Under the pieces are notes generated by a model. That model was given only the letters and a program-made list of their open reading frames with translations. It ran no database searches and was not told where the DNA came from. Below, piece by piece: positions 1 to 11,778 of a stretch of 64,000 nucleotides of DNA. The DNA comes from Phascolarctos cinereus (Eukaryota; Chordata; Mammalia; Diprotodontia; Phascolarctidae), in the NCBI RefSeq assembly GCF_002099425.1, contig NW_018344160.1:868001-932000 (forward strand). The letters run 5' to 3'. Each line of letters opens with the position of its first letter. Within the stretch, counting starts at the first letter, position 1. The position numbers and the translations under genes were made by a program.

Positions 1-1851
1 AATGACAGTCTTAAAATTGAATTGATTCTACTTCAACAATAGGAAGTGTAGATTCTACTGCGGAAGTCATTTCTGAATTAGTTATCTATGAGGTTTTAAA
101 TCACTATCACATTAGTAGAAAGAATAAAAATGAAAAAGTAGGTTACGTACTTGAGATAATTGACATTTCACTCATTTAGATATGCTACTAATGACTTTTA
201 ATGGGGAAATTAATGAAAGAGCAGATACTTAAATGTATGCTTTCATATTTTCCTAATGACGTTTAACCTAGATCAATAAATTACCACAGGAGAATAGAAA
301 CTGCCTTAGTAAGCAAAAAATGGCAGACAAGGACAATAATAACAATTTACAATTTAAGCATGTTTCTAAAAATTATGCACCAATCATAAAATAATGTGAA
401 GCAATGAAAAAAATGAGTTTATAGAAGTTTGAAAAGATAGTCTATTAAATTAGACTGTGAAAATACAATTTAAGCTCAAAAGTGGAAGGAAGAGAAAGAG
501 ATTAAAATTGGCAATGATCTATAAAGCTTCTACAGAACAATTTCCCATAAATAACAATGGAATTTCTTCATCTGAATGCTTCTCAATGTGCAACTTGTGT
601 AATTAAAAAATAATTCTAAACAAATAAAGGTGGAAGAGCATTGAAACAGAATACGTCAATACTGGGAGAAAAAGAAATCAAGGAAATTTATCAATGGCAT
701 CAAAATGAAGACTGGATTCAAGATACTTGAAAAAAAATTATTGGCCTTTATTATTTCTCAGAATATTGTCATTTAAAACTATCCATAAAATGTCAATCCA
801 TATATCTACTTTCTTACTATTGTATGAAAAGAATTTACATTATATCGAGGATATTCTTGAAAAATCATCTGAAGAAGCTCACTATCAGTACGTATATGTG
901 ACACTTATTTATGTGGAACACATAAAACAGACATTTGATTTATGAGAACAATGAATCTTTTAAAACTCCAAAAAAGCCTTTTTTGATACATGTGCTATGA
1001 TTAGACAATTATCGGCAATGTAAATACAAATTTACTTAATACTGTGCTTATTAATCAATTACTATAGATAATAATTATTAATCAAATAATTATATAAGTA
1101 TATAAGACAAATATAAAATTCAAGGAAAAATGCAAGATATAAAGAAAGACTATTAATAAGATAATGCCATGGAGCAAGATGGACAGCTCATAAAATTGTC
1201 ATATTGACAGCAACATTGAAGATAGACAATGAACATGGTTCAGAATCGATTAGGAGGAAGAGAGAAAGCTGTATGGCTTTTGGGAAATTAACCAATGCTT
1301 TTAATAGTTGCTAGTTTCTCACTGAAACAATCAATAATGAGGTTTCTCCTAAGCTTTCATTTGAAATTAGTAAAAAAAAATAGTCAGAAAATATTATCAT
1401 TAGTTGTATAAACTAGCATATATTAAGCACAAGAGACCTTATATTCTGTACCTAATTTTTTACATCATTTTTTTTTCTTGGAGATGCTGGTGATGATCTT
1501 CATCTTTGGAGATAACAGCTATGGAAGTTATAATAATTTGTAAATATATATGATATTACTATTTTTTAACTTTTTCAAATATCCTTTACAGTTTTCTTTT
1601 CCATCTCAAATCAGCTATTCAGAGTAGGCTAAAAAGTTATTATTATAGGTATTTTATATATGAGGAAACTAAGAAATAAAATCTTTATAATGACCACCAT
1701 TTCCAAAAAAATATGCCCATGACACTTGCAAGTTAATATTAAATTTAAATGTATTTTGCAACATTTTTTTCTAACATCAAACAATAAATCAAGTGCTGAT
1801 TTCTAAGATTTGCAAATTTCTGAGGTGTTCACATTGAAAATGTAGCAACTG
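1..1851. other. AT-rich unique DNA, no gene seen
   Basis: No convincing gene or well-preserved repeat is visible here. The longest open frame is about 72 codons, which is unremarkable in such AT-rich DNA. A short stretch near 1630-1690 resembles the middle of an antisense MIR, but it is too degraded to call. Confidence 0.5.
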
Positions 1852-2285
1852 GGTTTTTTTATTTTTTTATTTTTAAGATGTGTTTTTAAAACTTTGGTTT
1901 ACAAATTTTCTCCCTTCCTCCCTCCCCATCTACTGTCGTTGAAAAAGCAAGCATCTCGATATAAGTTATAGATTTGTAGTGATGCGAAACACTTCCATAG
2001 TAGTCATGTTGTGAAAAACTAAGTATATTTTTCTTCATCCTATCCTATCTTCTATTTGTTCTATTCTCTCTTTTGACCCTGTCCATCCTCAGAAGTGTTT
2101 GCTTTTGATTATCCCCTCCCCAATCTTCCTTCCCCTCTATCAACCCCCTACTCTCTTCTCCCTTTCCCCCCTTAATTTCCTGTAGGTAAGATAGATTTCC
2201 ATATCCCATTGTGTATGTTATTCCCTCCTTAAGCCAAATCCTATGAGAATAAGATTCACTCATTCCCTCTCACTTTCCCCCATGT
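1852..2285 (-). mobile_element. L1/HAL1 3'UTR fragment, antisense
   Basis: This pyrimidine-rich block reads on the minus strand like 41930-42350, the 3'UTR of the HAL1 element further along. Shared landmarks, in order, are the start of the terminal A-rich segment, the stretch containing TCACAACATGACTACTATGG, and the polypurine spacer with the CTACAGGAAAT-like motif. It holds no coding part of a LINE and is probably a 5'-truncated insertion. Confidence 0.75.
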
Positions 2286-2310
2286 GTGAAGACCCAGTGC
2301 AGGTCTTCAC
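2286..2310. repeat. Short perfect inverted repeat (9-bp arms)
   Basis: GTGAAGACC and GGTCTTCAC form 9-bp arms around a 7-nt loop, exactly at the outer edge of the L1 fragment at 1852-2285. It may be chance, or a small foldback made when that fragment was inserted. Confidence 0.6.
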
Positions 2311-3007
2311 TAAATGATATATAAAATTATACTGTTTTTGTTATTTTAAAATAGCAAAACACATTTTTCTAGTATAAAAGATTCAATTTATCCACCTGGG
2401 ATTTTTAAGTGTCAACTTGACTTAATTGGTTGTAGGAGGCCTATGAAGATTTTGCAAGTATTATTTTTGTTACTTCATTCATGCCTATTTTGGTGTTCTT
2501 TGATTCTGAGGAGTTTAAAGAAGAATAAAATGGAATCTATTAATTATTTTCCCTGAAAAATACTTTGTCTTAGACTATGTAACAAAGTTCTAGGAAAATA
2601 AGGGAATCCTATAAATTTTTGAAAACCAAATGTGGTTTGGAAGTGAGTGAGTTCTGAAAATCCCTAAAGAAGTGAATAATACATGCTTATTTTTTTCTTT
2701 TTTGAGGATGAAATGCCTAAAGTATCAAAATTTAAAATTCAGTAATATCCCAGAAAAAAAAAAAACATTTGAGCACCCCATGAGACAGACTAATTTGAAC
2801 TGCAGCTTCAAAAATATAACCTCTGCATTCTTTTTGACCCCTAAGCTAGTGACTGAATTCCTGTCTATAGCTATGCTAGAGAACTTAAAGATATTTGCTG
2901 TATCACCACCGCTTATTTCTAATATAACTTTTTTCTTTAAACTCTTTCTATTTTGTTTCAAAAATTCCTTCTTATGATAAATTAGTTTCCCTTTAAATTA
3001 TATGTCT
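2311..3007. other. No recognised feature
   Basis: AT-rich DNA. Two overlapping open frames (101 codons forward at 2672-2977 and 78 codons reverse at 2725-2961) have no recognisable domain and look like chance frames. Confidence 0.45.
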
Positions 3008-3174
3008 ATAATCTATACACATGCACATAAATGTGTACATGTGTGCATATATATGTATACACATATTCAGATATGCATAGACATATATATATATATACAT
3101 ATATATGTATGTGTATTTATGTGCATGTGTATTTCTGTGTGTTTATGTGTGTGTGTGTGTGTGTGTGTGTGTTG
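3008..3174. repeat. TA/TG microsatellite
   Basis: Imperfect alternating purine-pyrimidine DNA made of ATGT, ACAT and TATA units ends in a clean (TG)n run at about 3145-3173. It creates spurious 60-100 codon frames rich in Tyr-Ile and Cys-Val. Confidence 0.95.
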
Positions 3175-4111
3175 CACTTCAAGGGAGCTAATTTCTTCTT
3201 GGAAGGTTGGTAAAATTACCTATTCCAAAAGAGAGGCGATTTGGAGGAATTGGATATGTATTTGTTACTTAAGTAGATTGAGTTATATTGATTTCATAAT
3301 TTGATGGAATAATCCTAATTACCAAACAAAACCATTTATTTCAAGAACTGCAAAGAAATGAATCTCCTTTGTTTTCCTCTTTTAAAATTATTGTATGGGG
3401 CTATAAATAGGTTCATAGACTCCTACTAAATATACTTTGTTTTTAAGAAGTGTGATGCCTAAAAATGCATTGAGATGTTTTTCTACATCTCAATTTTCAT
3501 TTAAGTTTGCCCTCTTCTCATAAAAGCATGTTGCAGTAAAGAAAGTTAAAGCAAAATCTTTTAAAGAGGGCAATACTTCAATTACAATGAACAAATATTT
3601 ATGAGCCCTTACTATGTCTTACAGGGATTACAGTGAAATATAAAGATGGTATGATATACAAACAGGTGTCATGTTTCATCTTTTTTTCAGTGAAAAAATA
3701 CATTATAAATATTGTATTAGAAGGAGTTCTTGCTAAGATAAGTATAACAAGCATTAGCAATAATGTATGTGTTTTAATATCTGATTTGTGTAACAAATGG
3801 ACAGAAGATTAACTAAATTAAAATATATTCAAGTGAGAATGTTTTAAATAGATCATTCTCTCCTAGCTTTATGTCTTCACAGGAAACAATAGAAAGAAAA
3901 GCTAAGATACTTTTTATTTAAAAAAAATGTGATTTTATAGTCCATTATTAAATTAAATTAGATTAATATTTATTAAGCACCTACTACCTTCACAGAATTT
4001 ATCAGATAAAAAATGCACTTGTTTGGATAACTAAGCATCACCTTCAGTCTTGCTGCTATGTCCAAACAGATTCACCCAAATATAAGTTCTGTTACTCTTT
4101 AATTCATTTTA
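3175..4111. other. Mostly unique AT-rich DNA with small L2 scraps
   Basis: Two short pieces, about 3586-3645 and 3950-4005, carry the 'AATATTTATTAAGCACCTACT'-like start of antisense L2 3' ends. The rest shows no gene or named repeat. Confidence 0.45.
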
Positions 4112-4540
4112 TTTCAACAAATATTTATATTGAGTTCTTACTATGTGCAGAGCTCTGTATTAGGCACTGGGCAAGATTCAAGTCCAAATATGTTCCCCAT
4201 ATTCATGTCAGTTAAAAGGATTGAGATTCATTCACAGATATATCAAAAATATTTTACAGAAAGTGTATTAGACAGGTGCAAAACAGCATGCTGTATAAGT
4301 TTTGAGGGGAGAAAAGGTCATGACTTACAGGGGTCCACCTGTAAGATTTTGTGAAATAGATGACATTTAAGTTGAACTTTCATGAATGGGACAGAAGTAA
4401 ACAGGCCATACTGGTGATTGGCATCTCTCTGATGTACAAGGCTCCTATTACAGGTATGGATTGTCAAGAGGTTGAATATCAGTTATCGGTGGGAGGTAAA
4501 TTATGGCAGTTCAATAGTATGCAGTCATGTCTAGCTAAAA
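4112..4540 (-). mobile_element. L2 (LINE2) 3' end, antisense
   Basis: It begins with CAACAAATATTTAT, then a 'TACTATGTGCAGAGCTCTG' stretch and 'AGGCACTGGGCAAGATTCAA', the usual start of an antisense L2 3' end. Further on comes the L2 segment with 'ACATTTAAGTTGAAC' near 4360. It is an old, strongly diverged copy. Confidence 0.75.
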
Positions 4541-4689
4541 TAATGATATAATTGTTGTCTTAAAGAATGAAATTCATTTTACAATGTTTATTGGTGATTT
4601 CCATGATACTAAATAAACAAGTATTTTTAACATTTTGCATTTGAAAAATAAGATGGCAGGTGAACCTGCAATGAAATAAAGAAATTATA

Positions 4690-4775
4690 GAGTTCCACTT
4701 CTGGGAGCCAAGATGATGGAATAAAAAGTAAGTCACTCTCATCCCCCCGTATCAACCCAAAATCCTTTGGTGAGC
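4690..4775 (+). mobile_element. L1 5'-tip fragment
   Basis: The stretch around 4698 contains 'GGGAGCCAAGATGATGGAAT', the same kind of opening as the LINE 5'UTRs in this window (14440-14520 on the minus strand, and 60211 on the plus strand). Only about 80 bp is present, so it is a very short remnant. Confidence 0.5.
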
Positions 4776-4794
4776 TGTGTGTTATGCAGGTCTG

Positions 4795-5125
4795 GTTTAG
4801 AGTTACAATATATTTTCAGCACATTATCTCATTTTGTCACAACATTCCCATGAGGTAGGGCTGTTTTTTGTGCATATATGTGGTTACATATTGGTTTGTT
4901 TGTTGGGTTTTTAGTTTTAAAAAAATCCAGACTTTCAGGTTCATTGGCTTCTTCCCATTCTGTTAGATAAGGAAATTGGTATAAGTAAAGATAAATTGAA
5001 TTGCCTAGAGTCAGACAGTGAGCAAGTCCCAGAGCTGGAACCAGAACTAAGATCCTCTGATGCCAAGTCTTGTGCTCTTCTCATTTTATTAGATTTACCT
5101 ATTATGTAGTAAAAGCCATCCAAAT
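4795..5125 (-). mobile_element. MIR/THER-type SINE, antisense, interrupted
   Basis: The left part (4800-4865) has the 'ATTATCTCATTTTGTCACAAC...ATGAGGTAGG' core and the right part (4960-5090) has 'GAAATTGG...AGAGCTGGAACCAGAACTAAG', the antisense tRNA-derived head. About 90 bp of unrelated T-rich DNA (4870-4955) separates them. Confidence 0.65.
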
Positions 5126-5505
5126 GTAGTCATAAATCCACCTACAACTTTTCTACAGTATATCAACCATGTCTTCAAACAGATGTCCAAATGCATAGCA
5201 CATATTAAGCCAATAGAATGAGAAAGAAATCACAGCTTTTGCACAAATGAAAAAAGGAAATACAAATTTTATTGTTAAAGGCAAGTTGTTAAAAGAAGGT
5301 GACAGATGCTTCTCTACATAGTCAGTATTTGGCCATTTCGCAAACATTTGAGTATGAAAGAATATAAAGATTTCTTTTTATTTAAAATGTCTAGGGTCAT
5401 TGTATACTTTTAAAGTAACATAAAACAAAATATTGGGGAACAAGATAATTATGTAATATTAGTTCCCCACATTCCTGTGACATTTTTTCAATGATATAGT
5501 TCAAA
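5126..5505. other. No recognised feature
   Basis: AT-rich unique DNA. The minus-strand 64-codon frame at 5153-5347 has no recognisable domain. Confidence 0.4.
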
Positions 5506-5690
5506 GCATATGGTATTTATCATCAGAACAGCTGTGTTTTCACTCAACTTCTGCAACTGTGTGAAGTTGAAGGAAGATCCTTAAGCCCTGTAAGGGTTTA
5601 CTTTCCTCATCTAGACTATACAGCTAATAAAATTTGCATTATCTACCTCATATGGAAATTTTGATGGCATAATGAGACAGTTTAGCTGTA
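5506..5690 (+). mobile_element. MIR-type SINE, sense, degraded
   Basis: A degraded 'GTGTGAAGTTGAAGGAAGATCCTTAAGCCC' region precedes 'TTTCCTCATCTAGACTATAC' and 'ATTATCTACCTCATATGGAA', matching the core order of a MIR (head, then CORE, then the L2-like end). Confidence 0.55.
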
Positions 5691-5894
5691 GTGCATTTTG
5701 TATATTGTTTAATAAAAGAAAGAAAAATAAGCTATCTAGCATGTATTATTGGATAATATTTTTATATTTAAGTACATGCAAAAACAATTTTTACCATTCT
5801 TTTTTTTTTTATTTTGACTTTCATATTCTCCCGCTCATTCTCTCCTCTCTTTTCCAGTACTCTTTAGATGGCAAGGAATTTGATAAAGCGTATA

Positions 5895-6405
5895 CATAGC
5901 ATGCTGTATTGGAAAGAACCCTCAACAGGGAGTCAAAAGACCTTGATTCATCCTCAGCATGAAATTCAGTCAAATATGAATTTGGAAAGTTATTTGACTT
6001 TTCTGGGAATGAATTGATTTGCTTAATTATAAGCAACTAGGCAATGCAATGAATAGAGTGCTGAACTTAGGGTCAGGAAGGCCTGAGTTTAAATTTGGCC
6101 TCTTCCACTTACTAGCTGTGTGACTCTGAGCAAATAATTTAATCCAATTTGCCTCATTTTCCTTATCTGTGAAATGAGCAGGAGAAGTACATGGCAAACT
6201 ACTCCAGTGTCTTTGCTAAGAAACCTCCCCCCTCACCACAATGAGGTCACAAAGAATCAGAAACACCTGAAATGAGTAAAGAGTGAGAGCACCTATCTCC
6301 CAGGGTTGTTGTTAGGATCAAATAAGGTAATGTTTGGAAATAGCATTACAAAGTATCTGACATATATTAGGTGCTTCCTAAATACTTATTTTCTTTATTC
6401 CTACG
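5895..6405 (+). mobile_element. MIR/THER SINE split by another SINE
   Basis: The head lies at about 5895-6025 (GGAGTCAAAAGACCTTGATT). The 3' half resumes at about 6285-6405 with 'CCCAGGGTTGTTGTTAGGAT' and ends near 'AGGTGCTTCCTAAATACTTA'. The piece between is a separate RTE-tailed SINE, so the MIR is older. Confidence 0.75.
6028..6275 (+). mobile_element. tRNA-derived SINE with RTE/BovB-type tail
   Basis: The tRNA-like head (GCAACTAGGCAATGCAATGA, B box near GAGTTTAAATTTGG) is followed by 'CTCATTTTCCTTATCTGTGA' and 'GGCAAACTACTCCAGTGTCT'. It ends with 'GAGGTCACAAAGAATCAGAA', the tail shared with RTE/BovB LINEs. RTE machinery probably moved it. No clear target duplication is visible. Confidence 0.8.
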
Positions 6406-7656
6406 AAATAAGATTCTTGATTTAGAAAAAGCTAACTATCCATCTATTTCCATCATTGTAACAGCCACACTATTTTACCATTTGTCTCTGCTCTTTAATT
6501 AATATAAACAAATTGTCTAGGGTTAAAGAAACACATTCAGATAAGGAAAGATAATATTTGAGGATTATCAGTAAATTTAGCACCTAAGAATAGACATTAA
6601 ATAACCCAAATTGTACTCTAAGTAAATTTGGACACAAAGGAGAATTTTAAAAATTATTTATTAGGTTTTTTATTTTAAAATTTTCTTTGGATTTATGATC
6701 TTTTCTGTTCTATTTTTTTGTTGTTGTTCTTGTTTTCAACATTGACTTTTAAAAGATTTAGAGTTCCAAATGTTTTCTTTTCCTTCCTGACTCCACTACT
6801 GACTCTCCAATATAGCAAGAAATCTGATATAGGCTATACGTTAATAATATTAAGCAATTCCACATTCTTCAGGTTGTGAAAAAAGAATCAGTAGAGAAGG
6901 AAAAAAGAAACCAGGAAAAAGAAACAACCAACCAACCAAACAAAGAGAAAATAATATATTTTTTTCTGAATTCAGACTACATAGTTCTTCTTCTGGATGT
7001 GGATAGCATTTTCCATCATGACTCTTTTAAAATTATCTTGGAGCATTGTATTACTGAGAAGATCTAAGTCTGTCAAAGCTGATTATTGTGCAATGTTGCT
7101 GTTCATGTGTACATGGTTCTCCTGGTAATGCTCACTTCATTCAGCATCAGTTCATGTAACCCTATCCAGATTTTTTCTGAATCTGCCTGCTCATCATTTC
7201 CTATAGCACAATACTATTCCATTACATTCATATACCACTACTTGTTCAGCCATTCCCCAATTGCTGGGCATCCCCTCAATTTCAACTGCTTTGCCACCAC
7301 AAAAAGAGCTGATATAAATATTTTTGTACATGTGGACGTTTTTCCCTCTTTTATGATCACTTTAGAATACAAACCTAGTAATGGTGTTGTTGGAACCAAA
7401 GTCTACAGTTTGGTTGCCCTTCGGCCATAGTACTGACTTGCTCTGCAAAATAGTTGGATTAGTTTACAACTCCACCAATAATGCATTACTGTCCCAATTT
7501 TCCCACATCTTCTGCAATGTTTATCATTTTCCTTTTTTGTCATGTTAGCCAATCAGAGAGGTGAGATGGGGTACCTCAGAGTTGTTTTAATTTGCATTCC
7601 TCTAATCAATAGTGATTTAGAATATTTTGTATGATTATAGGTACCTTTAATTTCTT

Positions 7657-7801
7657 TTTTTTTCTGACAGTAATTGGGGTTAAGTGACTTGCCCAGAGTC
7701 ATACAGCTAGTGAGGGTTATGTGTGTGAGGCCGAATTTGAACTCAGGTCATCCTGACTCCAGGGCCAGTGCTCTATCCACTGAGCCACCATGATGGCCCA
7801 G
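7657..7801 (-). mobile_element. WSINE1-like tRNA SINE, antisense, with target duplication
   Basis: On the minus strand it carries the tRNA-like head and B box, then 'GCCCTGGAGTCAGGATGACC'-type sequence, 'GTGTGACTCTGGGCAAGTCA' and a poly(A)-like tail (a poly(T) run at the low-coordinate end). The 12-bp string CTTTAATTTCTT flanks it at 7645-7656 and 7802-7813. Removing the insert restores the L1 ORF2 reading GATAGCTTTAATTTCTTCAT. Confidence 0.9.
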
Positions 7802-8629
7802 CTTTAATTTCTTCATCTGACAAATGCTTGTTCACATCCTTTGATCATTTATCAACTGAGGAATGATTTATTTTCTTCTAAATTTCACTCAGTTCTATAT
7901 ATTTTAGAAATGAGGCCTTTATCAGAAAAAGTAGTAGTAAAATTGTTTCCTAGTTTTCTGCTTTCTTTATCATCTTGGCAGCATTGGCTTTGATTGTGCA
8001 AAATCTTTTTAATTTAGTGTAATCAAAACTAACCATTTTGCATTTCATAATGTCCTCCATCTCTTGTTTGGTCATAAATTCTTCCCTTCTCACTAGATCT
8101 AATAGGTAAAGTAATCCTTGCTCTCCTAATTTGCTTATGGTATCACCCTTTATGTCTAAATCATGTACCCATTTTGACTTTATCTTGGGATATCATATGA
8201 GATACATATGAGATGGTCTATGCCTAGTTTCTGCCATACCATTTTCCAATTTTTCCAGCAGTTTTTGTCAAATTTGTCAAATACTGAGTTCTTGCCCTAG
8301 AAACTGGAATCTTTGGGTTTATCAAACAATAGATTACTACAGTCATTGAATACAGCGTCTTGTGCACCTAACCTATTCCACAGGTCCACCAGTCTTTTTC
8401 TTAACCAGTATCAAATACATTAGATGCTTGCTGCTTTCTAATATACGTTTATATCTGGTAGAGATAAGTCATCTTTCTTTGCATTTTTTTCATTACTTTC
8501 CTTAATATTATTGACCTCTTTTTTTCCAGATGGATTTTGTTATAATTATTTAAAGATCAATAAAATACTTTGGTAGCATGATTGATATCACACTAAAAAA
8601 AAGACTTAATAAAGGTAGAACTATCATTT

Positions 8630-8794
8630 GTTCTTTTTGTTTTTCTTTTTCTTTTTGGCTAGGCAATGGGATTAAGTGACTTTCCCAGGGTCACACAGCT
8701 AGTAAGTGCTATTTGTCTGAGGCCAGATTTGAACTCAGGTCCTCCTGAATCCAGGGCCAGTACTCTATCCACTGTACCACCTAGCTGCCTTTAC
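8630..8794 (-). mobile_element. WSINE1-like tRNA SINE, antisense, with target duplication
   Basis: It has the same family features as 7657-7801: CAGGGTCACACAGCTAGTAA and GATTTGAACTCAGGTCCTCC in antisense, with a T-rich tail at the left. AACTATCATTT is duplicated at 8619-8629 and 8795-8805. It sits in the decayed L1 ORF2. Confidence 0.9.
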
Positions 8795-9424
8795 AACTAT
8801 CATTTTTATTCTATTAGCTCTGTCTATCCAAGAGCAATTGATATTTTTTCCAATTTTTTAATCTGATTTTATTTACTTGAAAAGTGATTTGTAATTGTGT
8901 TCATATACTTACTGGGCTTGTCTTGGCAGGTAGACTCCCAAATATTCTATGTTGTCTACAATTATTTTAAATGAAGTTTCTCCTTTTATTCCTTATTACT
9001 GGACTGTGTTAGTAAAATATGGAAATGCCAATGGCTTATGTGTATTTATTTTGTAACCAGCAATTTTGCTAATGTTGTTAACTATTTCAAGTAATTTTAG
9101 TTGATTCTCTACCATTCTTATCTTCATAGAATGATAGCTTTTTTTCTTCATTGCATATTTTAGTTTTTTAATATCTTTTTCTTCTAATTTTTCTAAAGCT
9201 AACATTTCTGTTATAATATTGAATAACAATGGTAATAATTGATATTCTTATTTCACTCTTGATCTTGTTGTGAAAGGAACTAACTTATCCCATTGCAGAT
9301 AATGCTTGCAACCAATTTCATATAGATGCTACTTATCATTTTGAGAAAAACTCCATTTATTCCTATGTTGTATAGTGTTTTTTTTAATAGCAATGGGTGA
9401 TATATTTTGTCAAAAGCTTTTTCT

Positions 9425-9571
9425 AGGTGGCAGCTAGGTGGCACAGTGGATAAAGCACCAATCCTGAAATCAGGAGGACCTGAGTTCAAATCCAGCCTCA
9501 GACCAAACACTTGACACTTACTAGCTCTGTGACCCTGGGTAAGTCACTTAACCCCAACTGCCTTAAAAAAA
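9425..9571 (+). mobile_element. WSINE1-like tRNA SINE, sense
   Basis: It opens with GGCAGCTAGGTGGCACAGTG, has the B box GAGTTCAAATCC, and continues with CTGTGACCCTGGGTAAGTCA to ACCCCAACTGCCTT and an A run. The flanks AGCTTTTTCT (9415-9424) and AGATTTTTCT (9572-9581) look like a target duplication with one change. The host L1 sequence reads straight across once the SINE is removed. Confidence 0.9.
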
Positions 9572-11294
9572 AGATTTTTCTGCCTCTGTTGAGATAACTA
9601 TATAATTTCTGTTACCTTTGTTAAACTTGCCCTGCCATTCCTTCTATAAATCCCACCTGGTCATAGTGTATCATCCTCAAGATAAATTGCTGCAAACTCT
9701 TTGCTATTATTTTACTTAAAATTTTTACATTAATATTTATTAGGAAAATTGGTCTATAATTTTCTTTCTTTCTTTTGGCTCTCCCTGGTTTAAGTATAAA
9801 CATCATATTTTTGTCATAAAAGTAATTCAGGGGGACTCCACCTGTTTTTCTGAATAGTTTATATAATATAGCAATTATTTTTTTTCTTTAAATGTTTGGT
9901 AGAATTCACTTGTAAATACATCTGGCCCTAGAGATTTTTTTTCTTAGGGAGTTAATTATTGGCTTCTTTAAGAATTTTATTTCTTCTTCTGTTAATATGG
10001 CCAATTTATATTTTTGAAAATTTTCATCCATTTCACTTTGATTGTCACATTAATTTTCATACAGTTGGGCAAAATAGCTCCTAATTTTTATTTTAATTTC
10101 CTCTTCATTGGTAGTGACTCCACACTTTTCATTTTTTATGTTGGTAATTTGGTTTTCTTCTTTTTTAATCAAATTAACAAAAGTTTTATCTATTTTATTG
10201 CTTTTTTCATAAAACCAGCTCTTAATTTTATTTATTAGTTCAATAATTTTCTTAATTTCAACTTTATTATTCTCTACTTTGATTTTCAGAGTTTCTAATT
10301 AGGTGTTTAATTGGGGATTTTTAATTTGTTCTTTTTCTAGCTATTTTTAGTCATGTGCCCAATTCTTTGATCTCCTCTTCATTTTTTTTTCATGTATACA
10401 TTTAGAGATATAAAATATTTACTAAGAACTGCTTTGGCTGCATCCCATAAGTTTTGGTATGTCATCTCATTATTTTCAATCTTTTGGAGGAATTTATTGA
10501 TGTTTCTGTGATTTCTTGTTTGACCCATTCATTCTTTGGGATTAGATTGTTTAGTTGCCAATTAAATTTTAGTCTATCTTTCCATGGCTCTTTATTATAT
10601 CTAATTTTCAATTCATCATCATATGAAAAGGATACATTTAATTTTTCTACCTTTTTTTGCAATGGATTATGAGGTTTTTATGCCCTAATACATTTTTTTT
10701 TTGTGTGTGTAGGTGCCATGTGCCACTGAGGGGAAAAAAATGTATTTCTTTTTATCCTCATTTAATTTTCTCCAGCCATCTACCATACATAACTTTTCTA
10801 AAATGAACTTCTTTCTCATATATCTTGTGGTTAGATTTGTCTAGTTCTGAGAGAGGGAGGTTGAGGTTCTCCATTAGTATAATTTTTCTATCTATTGCAT
10901 TCTATAACTTTCTTAGCTTCTCCTCTAAGAATCTGGATGGTATATCATTTGGTGCATGTATGCTTAGCATTGATATTCCTTCATTCTTTATGGTTCTTCT
11001 TAGCAAGATCTATTCCTTCCTAATCTCTTTTAATTAGATCCGTTTTTGTTTTTGCATTGTCTGAGATCAGAAATGCTAACCCTGATAACTTTTTTTTACT
11101 TCAGTTTAAGCATAGTATGTTCTGCTCCAGCCTTTTACCTTGACTCTGTGTGTATCTCTCTGCTTTAAATTTGTTTCTTGTAAGCAACAGATTATATAAT
11201 TCTGGTTTTGAATCCACTTTGCTATTTGCTTCCATTTAATGGATGAATTTGTCCCATTCACACTTATGATTACTAACTCTGTCTTTCTCTGCAT

Positions 11295-11770
11295 CCTATT
11301 TCCCCTCTGTTTATACTTTTCTCTTTCCTTTCTCCCTTTTCTTACTCACTATTATTTTGCTTCTGTCCACTGCCTTTCACTGTTTGCCCTCCCTTCTATC
11401 AACCTCCTTACCTTTCCTTTCCCCTTCCCCTTCTACTTCTTATGTCCATTCTGCTCTCCCTTCTATCTATGCTAGTCTTTCTTTTTTCCCTTTCCCCTCT
11501 TACTTCCTATAGGGGAAGATAGATTTCTGCATAAAACTGACTGTGTATCATATTCCCTCTTTCAGCCGAATCCAGTGAGAAAAAGGTTCAATGCTGACCT
11601 TCCTCCCTTCTTTCCCAGTATTGTAATGTCAACCTGTACACACACCCCTTCTAAATGCTGTAATAAAGATACAGTTCTCAAGAGTTATAAGTTTAATCTT
11701 CCAATGTAGGGATGTACGCAGTTAAACCTTATTGAATGCCACTTTTTTCCTTTCTGGTTTACTTTTTTAT
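11295..11770 (-). other. L1 inter-ORF spacer, polypurine on the L1 strand
   Basis: Almost pure pyrimidine on the plus strand (blocks such as CCCTTCCCCTTCTACTTC). It lies between the ORF2 start at 11294 and the ORF1 end at 11779. The same purine-rich spacer follows ORF1 at 63270-63810. A related purine-rich segment forms the 3'UTR of the HAL1 at 39597-42712, which suggests that HAL1 arose by joining this region to a LINE 3' end. Confidence 0.7.
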
Positions 11771-11778
11771 GCTTCTCT

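Larger units (their letters stand above)
6990..11294 (-). pseudogene. L1 ORF2 (endonuclease and reverse transcriptase), decayed
   Basis: The reading frame opens at 11294. The first 62 codons contain SVNGTNSS...KQIAKWI and ICCLQETNLKQRD, the N-terminal active-site region of the L1 apurinic-type endonuclease, including the catalytic Asn and the Glu of QET. The reverse transcriptase part follows at lower coordinates. A piece at 8996-9229 contains LLEIVNNISKIAGYKIN, which lies just after the catalytic FADD motif in L1, but the motif itself is not readable here. In life ORF2 nicks target DNA and copies LINE RNA. This copy is full of stops and frameshifts and is split by three SINEs. The C-terminal limit is approximate. 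Confidence 0.8.

Noticed and set aside
7086-7430. 114-codon forward frame
   Set aside because: It lies wholly inside the antisense L1 3' end, and the same frame shadow is visible at 12616-12867.
9425-9571. tRNA gene suggested by A- and B-box-like motifs
   Set aside because: It is a SINE head: no clover-leaf can be completed, and the sequence continues into the SINE body with an A tail and target duplication. The same holds for the other SINE heads in the window.
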